From Caulobacter sp. (lineage in GTDB: Bacteria; Pseudomonadota; Alphaproteobacteria; Caulobacterales; Caulobacteraceae), in contig NZ_JAGIBH010000015.1 of NCBI RefSeq assembly GCF_017744445.1, positions 1 to 64,000 on the forward strand: a stretch of 64,000 bases of DNA, given 5' to 3'. How positions within the stretch are numbered: the stretch's first letter is position 1; every line of letters begins with the position of its first letter. Made by a program: the position numbers and the translations under genes. Of this stretch, positions 34,542-45,223 are shown piece after piece. Below the pieces are notes generated by a model, which saw only the letters and a program-made list of their open reading frames with translations, ran no database searches and was not told where the DNA came from.

Positions 34542-35222
34542 ATGACCGACCCCCACGTCACCATCGAACCCTCGATCCTCTACCTCGGCACGCCTGTGGT
34601 TCTCATCAGCACGCTGAACGAGGACGGCACGGCCAATATCGCGCCGATGTCGTCGGCGTGGTGGCTGGGGTGGCGGTGCATGCTGGGCCTGCAGACCGCC
34701 TCGCAGACGCCGCAGAACATGATCCGTACGGGAGAGTGCGTGATCAACCTGACCTCGCCGGCGCAAGCCGACGCCGTGAACCGGCTGGCCCGCCTGACCG
34801 GGACCAAGGCGATGCCCGAACTCAAGAAGAAGCTGGGCTACGCCTACGAGCCTCGCAAGTTCGAGGCGGCCGGCCTGACGCCGGTCGCGTCGCAGACGGT
34901 GGCCGCGCCTCGCGCCCTGGAGTGCCCGATCCAGCTGGAAGCGGTCGTCGCGGCGCGCCACGACATCATGGGCGACGATCCCCAGGTCGCCGGGCTGATC
35001 TCGGCGTTCGAGGTTCGCATCACTCGGGTCCACGTGCATCCGAGCCTGCTCATGGAGGGCCACGAGAACCGGATCGATCCGGCCAAGTGGCAGCCCCTGA
35101 TCATGAACTTCCAGAAGCTGTACGGCGTCTCGAACGTCGAGATCGTTCCGTCGCGCCTCGCCGAGATCGAGGAGAAACTCTACCGCATGCCCGATGTCGA
35201 CCGGGCGCGTCTGGCGGGCTGA
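34542..35222 (+). CDS. Flavin reductase-like FMN-binding protein
   Basis: A 226-residue protein with the split-barrel flavin-binding fold of flavin reductase-like proteins. N-terminal PSILYLGTPVVLISTLNEDG and TANIAPMSSAWWLGWRCMLG, followed by GECVINLTSP, match the family that binds FMN. Such proteins reduce flavin or act as oxidoreductases with unknown substrates. ATG 34542 has GGAG at 34533-34536; an in-frame ATG at 34509 would add 11 residues without homology. Convergent with trmFO across two bases. Not linked by context to any pathway here. Confidence 0.85.
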   Translation: MTDPHVTIEPSILYLGTPVVLISTLNEDGTANIAPMSSAWWLGWRCMLGLQTASQTPQNMIRTGECVINLTSPAQADAVNRLARLTGTKAMPELKKKLGYAYEPRKFEAAGLTPVASQTVAAPRALECPIQLEAVVAARHDIMGDDPQVAGLISAFEVRITRVHVHPSLLMEGHENRIDPAKWQPLIMNFQKLYGVSNVEIVPSRLAEIEEKLYRMPDVDRARLAG

Positions 35223-35224
35223 TT

Positions 35225-36637
35225 TCAGCCCGCCGCCCAGGCTTCCAGGTCCTTCAAGGCCCGCAGGCTCATCAGGCGCTTCTTGGCGCGGCCGCGTTCC
35301 TTCAGCGGGATCTTCTTGCCGTCCTCGTCGACCTTGGGGGCCTCGAGCGGCGGCAGCAGGCCGTAGTTGATGTTCATCGGCTGGAAGCTGCCCGGACCGT
35401 TGCCGGCTTCCAGGTGGCCGCCGGTGATGTGCTCGACCAGCGCGCCCAGGGCGGTGGTTGGCGGCGGGGCGTCGATCGGCGCGCCCTTGCGGTCGGCGGC
35501 GGCGAAGCGGCCGGTCAGCAGGCCCATGGCGGCGCTCTCGACATAACCCTCGACGCCCGTGACCTGGCCGGCGAAGCGCAGGCGCGGGGCGACCTTCATC
35601 CGCAGCGACTTGTCCAGCAGCTTGGGCGAGTTGATGAAGGTGTTGCGGTGCAGGCCGCCCAGGCGGGCGAACTGGGCGTTCTCAAGCCCCGGGATCATCC
35701 GGAAGGTGTCGGCCTGGACGCCGTGCTTCAGCTTGGTCTGGAAGCCGACCATGTTCCACAGCGTGCCCAGGGCGTTGTCCTGGCGCAGCTGGACGATGGC
35801 GTAGGACTTGACCAGCGGATCGCGCGGGTTGGTCAAGCCGACCGGCTTCATCGGGCCGTGGCGCAGGGTCTCGCGGCCGCGTTCGGCCATCACCTCGATC
35901 GGCAGGCAGCCGTCGAAATAAGGGACGTTCTCCCACTCCTTGAACTCGGACTTGGGGCCGTCCAGCAGGGCGTCGATGAAGGCCTCGTACTGCTCCTTGT
36001 TCATGGGGCAGTTGATGTAGGCGGCCGCGTCGCCGCCGGGGCCTTCCTTGTCGTAGCGCGATTGGCGCCAGGCCTTGTCCATGTCGATGGAGTCGAAGTG
36101 GATGATCGGCGCGATGGCGTCGAAGAACGACAGCTGGCCTTCGCCGGTCGTGTCCAGGATCGCCTGGGCCAGGGCCGGCGAGGTGAGGGGGCCGGTGGCG
36201 ACGATGACGTTGTCCCACTCTTCCGGCGGCAGGCCGGCGATCTCCTCGCGCACGATGGTGACCAGCGGGTGGGCGGACAGGCGCTTGGTGACCTCGGCCG
36301 AGAAGCCGTCGCGGTCGACGGCCAGGGCGCCGCCGGCCGGCACCTGGTGCTGGTCGGCGCAGGACATGATCAGGCTGTCCAGCTTGCGCATCTCGGCGTG
36401 CAACAGGCCCACGGCGTTGAACTGCCAGTCGTCCGAGCGGAACGAGTTGGAGCAGACCATCTCGGCCAGGCCGTCGGTATTGTGGGCGTCGGTGGTGACT
36501 TTGCCGGTCGCGTCGTCCTTGCGCATCTCGTGCAGGATGACGGGCACGCCGCTCTGGGCGATCTGCCAGGCGGCTTCGGAGCCGGCCAGGCCTCCGCCGA
36601 TGACGTGGACGGGTTGGTAGGTCGAGTTCGTGGTCAT
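35225..36637 (-). CDS. trmFO: tRNA m5U54 methyltransferase, folate/FAD-dependent
   Basis: A 470-residue enzyme that methylates uridine 54 in the T loop of tRNAs using methylenetetrahydrofolate and FADH2. The FAD-binding motif VIGGGLAGSEAAWQ is at residues ~11-24. Family-specific blocks follow: VCSNSFRSDD, PAGGALAVDRDGFS, MNKEQYEAFIDALL, YFDGCLPIEVMAERGRETL, RHGPMKPVGL, and GQVTGVEGYVESAA, all characteristic of TrmFO/Gid. Length is typical. ATG 36637 begins MTTNSTYQPVHVIGG; longer readings upstream are not supported. Transcribed divergently from the membrane-protein cluster. Confidence 0.97.
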   Translation of the reverse strand: MTTNSTYQPVHVIGGGLAGSEAAWQIAQSGVPVILHEMRKDDATGKVTTDAHNTDGLAEMVCSNSFRSDDWQFNAVGLLHAEMRKLDSLIMSCADQHQVPAGGALAVDRDGFSAEVTKRLSAHPLVTIVREEIAGLPPEEWDNVIVATGPLTSPALAQAILDTTGEGQLSFFDAIAPIIHFDSIDMDKAWRQSRYDKEGPGGDAAAYINCPMNKEQYEAFIDALLDGPKSEFKEWENVPYFDGCLPIEVMAERGRETLRHGPMKPVGLTNPRDPLVKSYAIVQLRQDNALGTLWNMVGFQTKLKHGVQADTFRMIPGLENAQFARLGGLHRNTFINSPKLLDKSLRMKVAPRLRFAGQVTGVEGYVESAAMGLLTGRFAAADRKGAPIDAPPPTTALGALVEHITGGHLEAGNGPGSFQPMNINYGLLPPLEAPKVDEDGKKIPLKERGRAKKRLMSLRALKDLEAWAAG

Positions 36638-36734
36638 GGCGCGCCCTATACCCCCGGCTGTCGCTCGGCGAAACCTGCGTGTAGGCTCACGATAGGGGAC
36701 TGGTGTTTCGCGTTGCGCGAGCATGGGAGGGAGC

Positions 36735-37682
36735 ATGGCGAGGTTTTCCGTTGCCGACGCGGCCACGGCCGGTTTCGGGATCATCGGGCGCAAGCCGCTG
36801 GCGGTGCTGGGCTGGGGCCTGGCGATGCTGGTCGCGACCGCCGTGCCGATGTACCTGCTGCTGCTGTTCATGCGGCCCGACTTCGCGGCGCTGATGCAGA
36901 TCGCGGCTCAGCGGGGGCCGGAATACGATCCCGAGACCTTCGCCCGCTTCATGCGGTTGCAGTCGGGGATGATGCTGTTTCAGCTCCTGTCCTGGATCTG
37001 GTCGACGGCGGTGAACGCGGTGCTCTGCTGCGCGGTGTTCCGCGCCGTGCTGGCGCCGCAGGACTCGCGGTTCGGCTATCTGCGGCTGGGCGCGCGCGAG
37101 GGCTGGCTGACCTTGCTGTTCCTGGTCGAGTACGTGCTGGCCTATATCGGCTTCTTCGTCGTGGCCCTGCTGGCCGCAGTCGTGGTGGCGATCGTCGGGG
37201 TGGGCGCGGGCGGCAGCGCCGAGAGCGCCATGATCGGGACCGCGGTCGTGATCGGCCTCTTGGTGCTGGTCCTGTTCGTTTGGCTGGCGCTGAAGCTGTC
37301 GATGGCCGCGCCGATGACCTTCGTCGACAAGCAGTTCCGGCTGTTCGAGTCGTGGAGCTTCACCAAGGGTCATGTCGGCCAGCTGCTGGGCGTCAGCCTG
37401 CTGCTGCTGGTCTTTCTGATCGGCATTGAGGTGCTGTTCTGCGGCCTGATCATCGGCGGGGTCTTCGCCGTGGGCGGCCAGATGAGCTGGCTGTTCGAGC
37501 CGGGCGCGGTCGAGGCGCTGGTGCGCGAGCAGCCGATGGACATCGTCCGCAAGCTGGGTCCGGCCATCGCCGCAGGCGGCGCGCTGTGGGTGCTGTTCTC
37601 GTCGGTGGTCGTGACCGTGTTCTGCGCCCCGTGGGCGGCGTCCTATCGGGCGCTGCGCGATCAGGCGCCGGTCGAGGCTTAA
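36735..37682 (+). CDS. Multi-pass membrane protein, paralog 1 of 4
   Basis: A 315-residue unknown protein with six or so hydrophobic segments. It shares two landmark regions with the next genes: RFGYLRLGAREGWLTLLF in the middle, and a later LKLSMAAPMTF...FTKGHVGQLLG. These recur as YLRLGKEE, HLRLGVDE or GLRWGRDE and as a T-(R/K/H)-G-(H/Q) segment in the other three copies. The family is predicted to be wholly integral to the inner membrane; no catalytic motif is visible. ATG 36735 has GGGAGGGAG at 36725-36733; an ATG at 36723 is too close to any site. First gene of the cluster. Confidence 0.85.
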   Translation: MARFSVADAATAGFGIIGRKPLAVLGWGLAMLVATAVPMYLLLLFMRPDFAALMQIAAQRGPEYDPETFARFMRLQSGMMLFQLLSWIWSTAVNAVLCCAVFRAVLAPQDSRFGYLRLGAREGWLTLLFLVEYVLAYIGFFVVALLAAVVVAIVGVGAGGSAESAMIGTAVVIGLLVLVLFVWLALKLSMAAPMTFVDKQFRLFESWSFTKGHVGQLLGVSLLLLVFLIGIEVLFCGLIIGGVFAVGGQMSWLFEPGAVEALVREQPMDIVRKLGPAIAAGGALWVLFSSVVVTVFCAPWAASYRALRDQAPVEA

Positions 37683-37790
37683 ATCCGATTGCGTCCACGC
37701 GACGCCATCGCCAGAACCGCGGCGAGGCCATAGATTGCCGAGGCTCGCGGCGACTCGTGGCGTGGGCGCGCGTAAGAGGGACTTGATCGG

Positions 37791-38549
37791 ATGGCGGACG
37801 GATCGGCGAGCATCGGCGCGACCCTGCGCGCGGGCTTTTCCGACGTGACCGGCGCGGCTCGCGACTGCTGGGGCGCCCTGGCGCTGGCGGCGATCATCAG
37901 CGTGGCCGGCGGCTTGCTGCCGCCTGGGCTACGCTTCTTCGCGACCGTGCTGGCCGGGGTCATCGCTCAGGGCGCTCTGTTCCGCCGCGCCTTCGACCGC
38001 GCGGGCGGCTTCAAGGGCCTGCGCTGGGGCCGTGACGAGTGGCGGCTGCTGGCGGCTCAAATGATGATCCTGAGCCTGGTAGGTTTGATCGGCTGCATCC
38101 TGATGGTCATTGTCGGCGGCGTCGCCCTGGGCGTGGCCCGCACCGCCGCGCCGAACTTCGATCCCGGCACCATCGCCGGCTGGCAGGGCGCCTTCGCCAG
38201 CGCGGGGCCAGCGGGCCTGATCCTGGTCGTCGCGCCGTTGGGCAGCCTGGCGATCCTGGTCTGGTTGGCCTTGCGCCTGTCGCTATCCGCCCCGGCCACG
38301 GTCGAGCAGTCGGGCGTGCGGGTCTTAAGCGCCTTTCCGTTGACGCGCGGCCATGTGCCGACCCTGCTGGTTGTCGGCCTGGCCGTCGCCGTGCCGGCGC
38401 TGCTGGTCAGCGCCGCCCTGAGCGCCGCTCTGCAAGGCCCCGTGACCGCCGCCGTGCTAGCGCTGTGCACCTATTTCTACGCCATGCCGGCCTGGACCGG
38501 CGCCCTGGCCCACTTCTACCGCCGCCACGCGGTCTCGCAGGAAGCCTAG
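37791..38549 (+). CDS. Multi-pass membrane protein, paralog 2 of 4 (diverged)
   Basis: A 252-residue protein rich in hydrophobic segments. It is the shortest and most diverged copy: the shared motif reads FKGLRWGRDEWRLLAAQMM, and the second landmark reads LRLSLSAPATVEQSG...FPLTRGHVPTLLV. An N-terminal ~30-residue region lacks the usual FSxxDA start of copies 1 and 4. Its stop directly abuts the ATG of the next gene (no gap), so the two are co-translated. Function unknown. Confidence 0.82.
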   Translation: MADGSASIGATLRAGFSDVTGAARDCWGALALAAIISVAGGLLPPGLRFFATVLAGVIAQGALFRRAFDRAGGFKGLRWGRDEWRLLAAQMMILSLVGLIGCILMVIVGGVALGVARTAAPNFDPGTIAGWQGAFASAGPAGLILVVAPLGSLAILVWLALRLSLSAPATVEQSGVRVLSAFPLTRGHVPTLLVVGLAVAVPALLVSAALSAALQGPVTAAVLALCTYFYAMPAWTGALAHFYRRHAVSQEA

Positions 38550-39434
38550 ATGTCCGTCCGTCCCGTCGACGCCGCCCTCGAGGGTCTTCGCACCATGCGG
38601 CGCAAGCCGCTGCCGGTGCTGGCCTGGGCGACCTTCTCACTGGTCATGCTGCCGATCCTGGGCCTGTTCGCCAAGATCGTGCTGGGCGACGAAGGCCGCG
38701 CGGCCCTGGCCGGACGCGCCGGCTCGGCCGACCCGCGCGAGATCCTGGACCTGATCACCCATCTGGGCGGGGTGATGGTGCTGCTGATCGCCGTGGCCCT
38801 GGCCCTCTCCTCGGTGCTGCAGGCGGCGATCATCCGCTCGGTGATCGAGCCCCAGAACGACCGCTTCGCCTATCTGCGCCTGGGCAAGGAAGAGCTGCAG
38901 CTGCTGATCGTCTCGCTGATCACCTGGGCCGCGGCCCTGGGCGTGACGGTGATCCCGTCCGGCGCGGTGGTGCTGGGCGCGTCGCTGCTGTCGGGCGCGG
39001 CGGCCGGCTGGTTCGCCACCCTCGGCGCTCTGGCCGTGATCGGCCTGTCCCTATGGGTGGCCGTGCGCCTGTCGCTGCTGGGCCCGCATGCCTTCTCGCA
39101 CCATCACATCGATATCCGCGAGGCCTGGGTCCAGACCCACGGGCAGTTCCTGCGCCTCCTGGGCATGTACATCCTGGCGATCATCCTGGCGGCGCTGGTG
39201 TCGATCATCGGCACGACCGTCTCGACCATCATCGGCAATGTCGTGGGCGGCGGCGTCGACCCGGCGGCCGGCGACGTGGTCGCCAGCCATCCGCGCGTGA
39301 TCCTGGTGCTGCTGGCCAACCTGCTGCTGGCCCCCGTGTTCCTGACCTTGCAGACCGTGATCCTGGTCGCCGCCCCGGCCAAGGCCTTTGCCCAGTTGAA
39401 CCAGGACGAGATCGACGCGGGGCTGCACGACTGA
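38550..39434 (+). CDS. Multi-pass membrane protein, paralog 3 of 4
   Basis: A 294-residue membrane protein with about six hydrophobic segments. The shared landmarks are NDRFAYLRLGKEELQLLI and VRLSLLGPHAFSHHHID...WVQTHGQFLRLLGMY. The start resembles copy 1 in placing a basic RRKPLPVLAWA just before the first membrane segment (copy 1: GRKPLAVLGWG). It follows paralog 2 without a gap. Function unknown; a transport or membrane-organising role can be neither supported nor excluded. Confidence 0.84.
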   Translation: MSVRPVDAALEGLRTMRRKPLPVLAWATFSLVMLPILGLFAKIVLGDEGRAALAGRAGSADPREILDLITHLGGVMVLLIAVALALSSVLQAAIIRSVIEPQNDRFAYLRLGKEELQLLIVSLITWAAALGVTVIPSGAVVLGASLLSGAAAGWFATLGALAVIGLSLWVAVRLSLLGPHAFSHHHIDIREAWVQTHGQFLRLLGMYILAIILAALVSIIGTTVSTIIGNVVGGGVDPAAGDVVASHPRVILVLLANLLLAPVFLTLQTVILVAAPAKAFAQLNQDEIDAGLHD

Positions 39435-39474
39435 GGGCGTTTGGCTCAACAGGCTCGGATCATCCTAAATCATG

Positions 39475-39619
39475 CCTTCCTGGGCCTTGTGCCCAGGACC
39501 CATGGGCGCGGCTTGGCGCCGTGATTGTTCGAACGCTCCGGCAGCGTTGGCGTCCATCTCGTCAAGGCGGTGCAGGCGGACGGCTGGGCCCTAGGCACGA
39601 GGCCTAGGGAGGCAAATTT
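39475..39619. repeat. Palindromic intergenic repeat, family B (copy 1)
   Basis: The left arm CCTTCCTGGGCCTTGTGCCC (39475 onward, continuing into AGGACCCATGG) has an internal hairpin; the right end holds GGGCCCTAGGCACGAGGCCT, then AGGGAGGCAAATTT, a second hairpin facing the first. The same architecture is found at 49937-50072 and 62767-62880. It fills the gap between paralog 3 and the GST gene. Confidence 0.8.
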
Positions 39620-39637
39620 AAAGGTACTAGGCAGTTC

Positions 39638-40252
39638 TCAAGCGCTAGCGCTGGGCCTCGCCGCCATCCGTTCGCGCCAGGCGATCACGTGCTTGGCCTC
39701 GGCCGGCGTGTGCAGGCCGGTGAAGTCAGCGAAGTCCAGCGTCGTCTGCCCGGTGATGTCGGCCATCGTGTAGGTCTCGCCGGTCAGGTAGGGGCGGCCG
39801 TCCGACAGCTCCTTGTCCAGCCACAGCTGGGCGCGTTCGACCACCTCGCGGTTGGACTCGCCGAACTCGACATTCTGCTTAAGCAGGCGCGCGGTCAGCG
39901 GATGGGCGTGACGCCAGAACATGCCAACCGGGACCATCAGCCGGAACTCGGCCCGGCGGATCCACATCTCGACCTGCGCCTGCTCCAGCGCCGTGACCCC
40001 GAACAGCGGCGGGGAGGGATGCAGCACCTCGAAATAGCGGCAGATGGCGACCGTCTCGCTGATCGTGGTCCCGTCGTCGAGTTCCAAGGTCGGCACCTGG
40101 CCCAGGCTGTTGCGGGCCAAGTGCTCTGGCGACTTGTGACCACCCTGGCGCATGCCGATAGAGATCTCGGGAACTTCCAGGCCCTTCTCGGCCAGGAAGA
40201 CCCGCACGCGGCGCGGATTGGGGGCCGGCATGGCCTCGCCATAGAGCTTCAT
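39638..40252 (-). CDS. Glutathione S-transferase family protein
   Basis: A 204-residue GST. The N-terminal thioredoxin-like domain has MKLYGEAMPAPNPRRVRVFL, EHLARNSLGQVPTLELDDG and TTISETVAICRYFE, the last containing the conserved cis-proline and Glu-Ser glutathione contacts. The C-terminal helical domain has the N-capping motif region YLTGETYTMADITGQTTLDF. Substrate unknown. It sits on the opposite strand inside the cluster of four paralogous membrane genes, apparently an insertion that split the set or simply a neighbour. Confidence 0.93.
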   Translation of the reverse strand: MKLYGEAMPAPNPRRVRVFLAEKGLEVPEISIGMRQGGHKSPEHLARNSLGQVPTLELDDGTTISETVAICRYFEVLHPSPPLFGVTALEQAQVEMWIRRAEFRLMVPVGMFWRHAHPLTARLLKQNVEFGESNREVVERAQLWLDKELSDGRPYLTGETYTMADITGQTTLDFADFTGLHTPAEAKHVIAWRERMAARPSASA

Positions 40253-40416
40253 CGGTTCCCTCCGTTCAGCGGCGCTGGCGGCCGCTTTTCAAACGGATGT
40301 TAGAGGTGCGATCGCCCTGGCCGCAACCCCGGCGAATAAAGCCGCGTTCGGCACTGTCGAAGGGGCGCGAACCTTGTTAGGGCTGTCGCTCTGCCCGCCA
40401 TCGATACGAGCCCGAC

Positions 40417-41331
40417 ATGTCCAAGTTCTCCGCCTCCGACGCGGCCTTCTCCGGTTTCCGCCTGGTGCGGGAGAACCTGAAGTCGATCGGTTGGTGGGTG
40501 CTGATCATGACGGTCGTATCGATCATCTACAGCGTGCTGATGATCATGTTCTTCGGCAAAGAGCTGAACGCCTTCACGACCTACATGCAGACAGTGGGCG
40601 GCGATCCCGATCCGAACGAGCTGAGCAAGGTCCTGGGGGACATGACGCCGGCCTGGCTTGTGTCCATTCCCTACATGCTGCTGGTGAACGGGGTGATGTT
40701 CGCGGGCGTCAACCGTCTGGTCCAGCGCCCCCACGACAAGGGCTTCGCTCACCTGCGCCTGGGCGTGGACGAGGTGCGTCAGGCGATCGTCTGGCTGCTG
40801 TTCAACCTGGTGCTGTTCGGCGTGCTGGTCATCTCCTCCATTTTGATGCGGTTCCTTGGAGCGTTGGGCGGCGCGACTGGCGCGTTTCTGGTTCTGGTGA
40901 TTTTTCTCGGCATGATCGGGGCCATGATCTACTTGGCCGTCAGTCTTTCGCTGTGCACGGCCGCGACTTTCGATACCGGCAAGGTGACGCTGTTCAAGAC
41001 CTTGCCGATGACCCGCGGCCAGTTCTGGCCGATGATTGGAGCCTATTTCCTGGCGGCTGTCATGTTCGTGATCGTCCTGCTGCTGCTGCTGTCCATCGTG
41101 AGCGGCGTGGCGGCGATCATCTCGGGAGACATTGGGGTTTCGGCGCGGCTGATGCGTTCGGACACCACGTCGTTGCAGGCCTATTTCACCCCGCTGGGCA
41201 TTGCCCAGGCGCTGCTGTCCGGGGCGATCACGGTGCTGACCAGCCTGATCATCTTTACGCCCGTGCCGAGTATGTACTTGGCGCTAAAGGGCGGCGAGCC
41301 GGCCGCGACCGACGGTGACGGTGGCTGGTAG
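40417..41331 (+). CDS. Multi-pass membrane protein, paralog 4 of 4
   Basis: A 304-residue integral membrane protein. It starts SKFSASDAAFSGFRLVRENL, matching the ARFSVADAATAGFGIIGRKP start of paralog 1. The shared landmarks are DKGFAHLRLGVDEVRQAI and VSLSLCTAATFDTGKVTL...LPMTRGQFWPMIG. About six hydrophobic segments are visible; the extra-membrane loop near residues 50-85 is acidic. A bidirectional terminator follows directly. Function unknown, as for its three paralogs. Confidence 0.85.
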   Translation: MSKFSASDAAFSGFRLVRENLKSIGWWVLIMTVVSIIYSVLMIMFFGKELNAFTTYMQTVGGDPDPNELSKVLGDMTPAWLVSIPYMLLVNGVMFAGVNRLVQRPHDKGFAHLRLGVDEVRQAIVWLLFNLVLFGVLVISSILMRFLGALGGATGAFLVLVIFLGMIGAMIYLAVSLSLCTAATFDTGKVTLFKTLPMTRGQFWPMIGAYFLAAVMFVIVLLLLLSIVSGVAAIISGDIGVSARLMRSDTTSLQAYFTPLGIAQALLSGAITVLTSLIIFTPVPSMYLALKGGEPAATDGDGGW

Positions 41332-41347
41332 AAGCCGCTACGAGTAA

Positions 41348-41384
41348 AAAAGAAGCCCCGGAGATCGCTCTCCGGGGCTTTTCT
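41348..41384. terminator. Bidirectional terminator between paralog 4 and uvrA
   Basis: An 11-bp perfect stem, AAGCCCCGGAG (41353-41363) with CTCCGGGGCTT (41370-41380). A-rich sequence lies on its left and T-rich on its right, so it can end transcription from both converging genes. Confidence 0.92.
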
Positions 41385-41385
41385 G

Positions 41386-44295
<2,910 letters not shown>

Positions 44296-44415
44296 GTTTT
44301 CCGGAACGTTGGGCGGCGACATTGGTCGCAGCGCAGCGGCTATATGTAGGGCTCGACGCGCGAATTAACACAAGAACAAGGTGTGAACAAATGTCGCGCA
44401 CGCGAGGGACCGTTT

Positions 44416-44438
44416 CTGCTGACAGCCACTGTCAGCAG
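44416..44438. repeat. Inverted repeat upstream of the toxin-antitoxin-like locus
   Basis: CTGCTGACA and TGTCAGCAG form a perfect 9-bp inverted repeat with a 5-base centre, ~17 bp before the -35 element of the next promoter. It could be an accessory operator site or a terminator remnant. Confidence 0.4.
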
Positions 44439-44454
44439 CTCAGACGGTCGCCAC

Positions 44455-44482
44455 TTGATAATATTCCATATTGGAATATTAT
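44455..44482 (+). promoter_or_regulatory. Sigma-70-type promoter with a palindromic spacer
   Basis: TTGATA (44455-44460) and TATTAT (44477-44482) are separated by 16 bp. A palindrome with perfect 10-bp arms (ATAATATTCC and GGAATATTAT, 44458-44482, centre ATATT) covers the spacer and the -10. A dimeric repressor bound here would block RNA polymerase; the Xre-type protein encoded at 44915-45217 is the obvious candidate. Confidence 0.7.
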
Positions 44483-44554
44483 GTCTCTGTCGTGGCAACC
44501 GCCAAGTTGTAAGCCACAGCGCTACCGGGCGCTGACGACAGAACCGAGGAGCAC

Positions 44555-44647
44555 ATGGTGAAATATCCAAAGCAGCGAGTTCGCAATGAGCGCCTGGCAA
44601 GTCGTCTTCGAGGTCCGCGTCATCGGCCTGGTGTCGAAGTGGGATAA
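44555..44647 (+). CDS. Possible 30-residue leader ORF overlapping the unknown gene
   Basis: ATG 44555 has a strong GAGGAG site and opens a 30-codon frame (MVKYPKQRVRNERLASRLRG start) that ends at TAA 44645-44647, overlapping the next gene in another frame. The product would be very basic. The following gene has only a weak ribosome site, so this ORF may couple or limit its translation. It may also be chance. Confidence 0.35.
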   Translation: MVKYPKQRVRNERLASRLRGPRHRPGVEVG

Positions 44648-44900
44648 ACGCAATCAGATCGAGCTGGACGCTATCCAGACTGTTCTTCGCGAAGGAGGTC
44701 CGGCCGCTTTGGGCTGGGATTCTCGCGAACGGGCAGGATGTCCGTCATGGGACGGGCTCACCGAGCCTTATTCGGCGACTTACTGGACGGCGTTTGACAG
44801 GCGGTTCTACCGCGTAGCCCTTGAGATCAGGCCAGGACAAACAGCGATTGTCCGCGACGCCGCGTGTGGCGTCTACAAGCCGGGACCGAAAGGGCGTTAA
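44586..44900 (+). CDS. Small unknown protein, possible toxin partner of an Xre-type regulator
   Basis: A 104-residue protein I cannot assign. It contains a WDKRNQIELDAIQ helix-like stretch, a central DSRERAGCPSWDGLTEPYSA region and RRFYRVALEIRPGQTAIVRD. The last loosely resembles the final strands of RelE-like toxins, but the RelE core and its catalytic pattern are not evident. The order (small protein first, Xre regulator second, 14 bp apart) and the autoregulatory-looking promoter are those of HigBA-type toxin-antitoxin pairs. ATG 44586 is the first usable start after an in-frame stop at 44559. A role as toxin is inference from context only. Confidence 0.65.
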   Translation: MSAWQVVFEVRVIGLVSKWDKRNQIELDAIQTVLREGGPAALGWDSRERAGCPSWDGLTEPYSATYWTAFDRRFYRVALEIRPGQTAIVRDAACGVYKPGPKGR

Positions 44901-44914
44901 GCCACAGGTGCCAA

Positions 44915-45217
44915 TTGAAAGAAGAGACCTTTGCCGAATGGCGGCCAGATTGGACGCCTGCAGAACAGAAGCAGGTCGATGAAGCCGCCAGCTATCTGAG
45001 GGACCAAGTCTCGCTGCTTAAGGTCTTGCGAGAGCAGTTGGGCCTTTCGCAGCTCGAGTTGTCAGACATTCTCGGAACCAGCCAATCCAACGTCTCCAAG
45101 ATCGAGACGAAGGCAGACCCGCGCATTTCCGTAATCCGCAAGTTGATCGAGCATCAGGGCGGGCGTCTGAAGATCGTAGCGGAGTTTCCCGACAAGGCCT
45201 TGGAACTGCAGCTCTAG
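44915..45217 (+). CDS. Xre-family helix-turn-helix regulator, likely antitoxin
   Basis: A 100-residue protein. Residues ~35-75 carry an Xre-type helix-turn-helix: LLKVLREQLGLSQLELSDIL and GTSQSNVSKIETKADPRIS. The tail (IEHQGGRLKIVAEFP) is typical of antitoxins paired with RelE/HigB-like toxins. TTG 44915 is the chosen start, with AGGTG at 44906-44910; no ATG is in frame at a suitable place. It follows the unknown small gene by 14 bp in the same transcript. It probably binds the palindrome at 44458-44482 and represses the pair. Confidence 0.85.
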   Translation: MKEETFAEWRPDWTPAEQKQVDEAASYLRDQVSLLKVLREQLGLSQLELSDILGTSQSNVSKIETKADPRISVIRKLIEHQGGRLKIVAEFPDKALELQL

Positions 45218-45223
45218 CTGCTT

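Noticed and set aside
44586..44900. Assignment of the small protein as RelE or HigB
   Set aside because: Only the final RRFYRVALEI stretch is suggestive; the rest does not match the family, so it is left as unknown.
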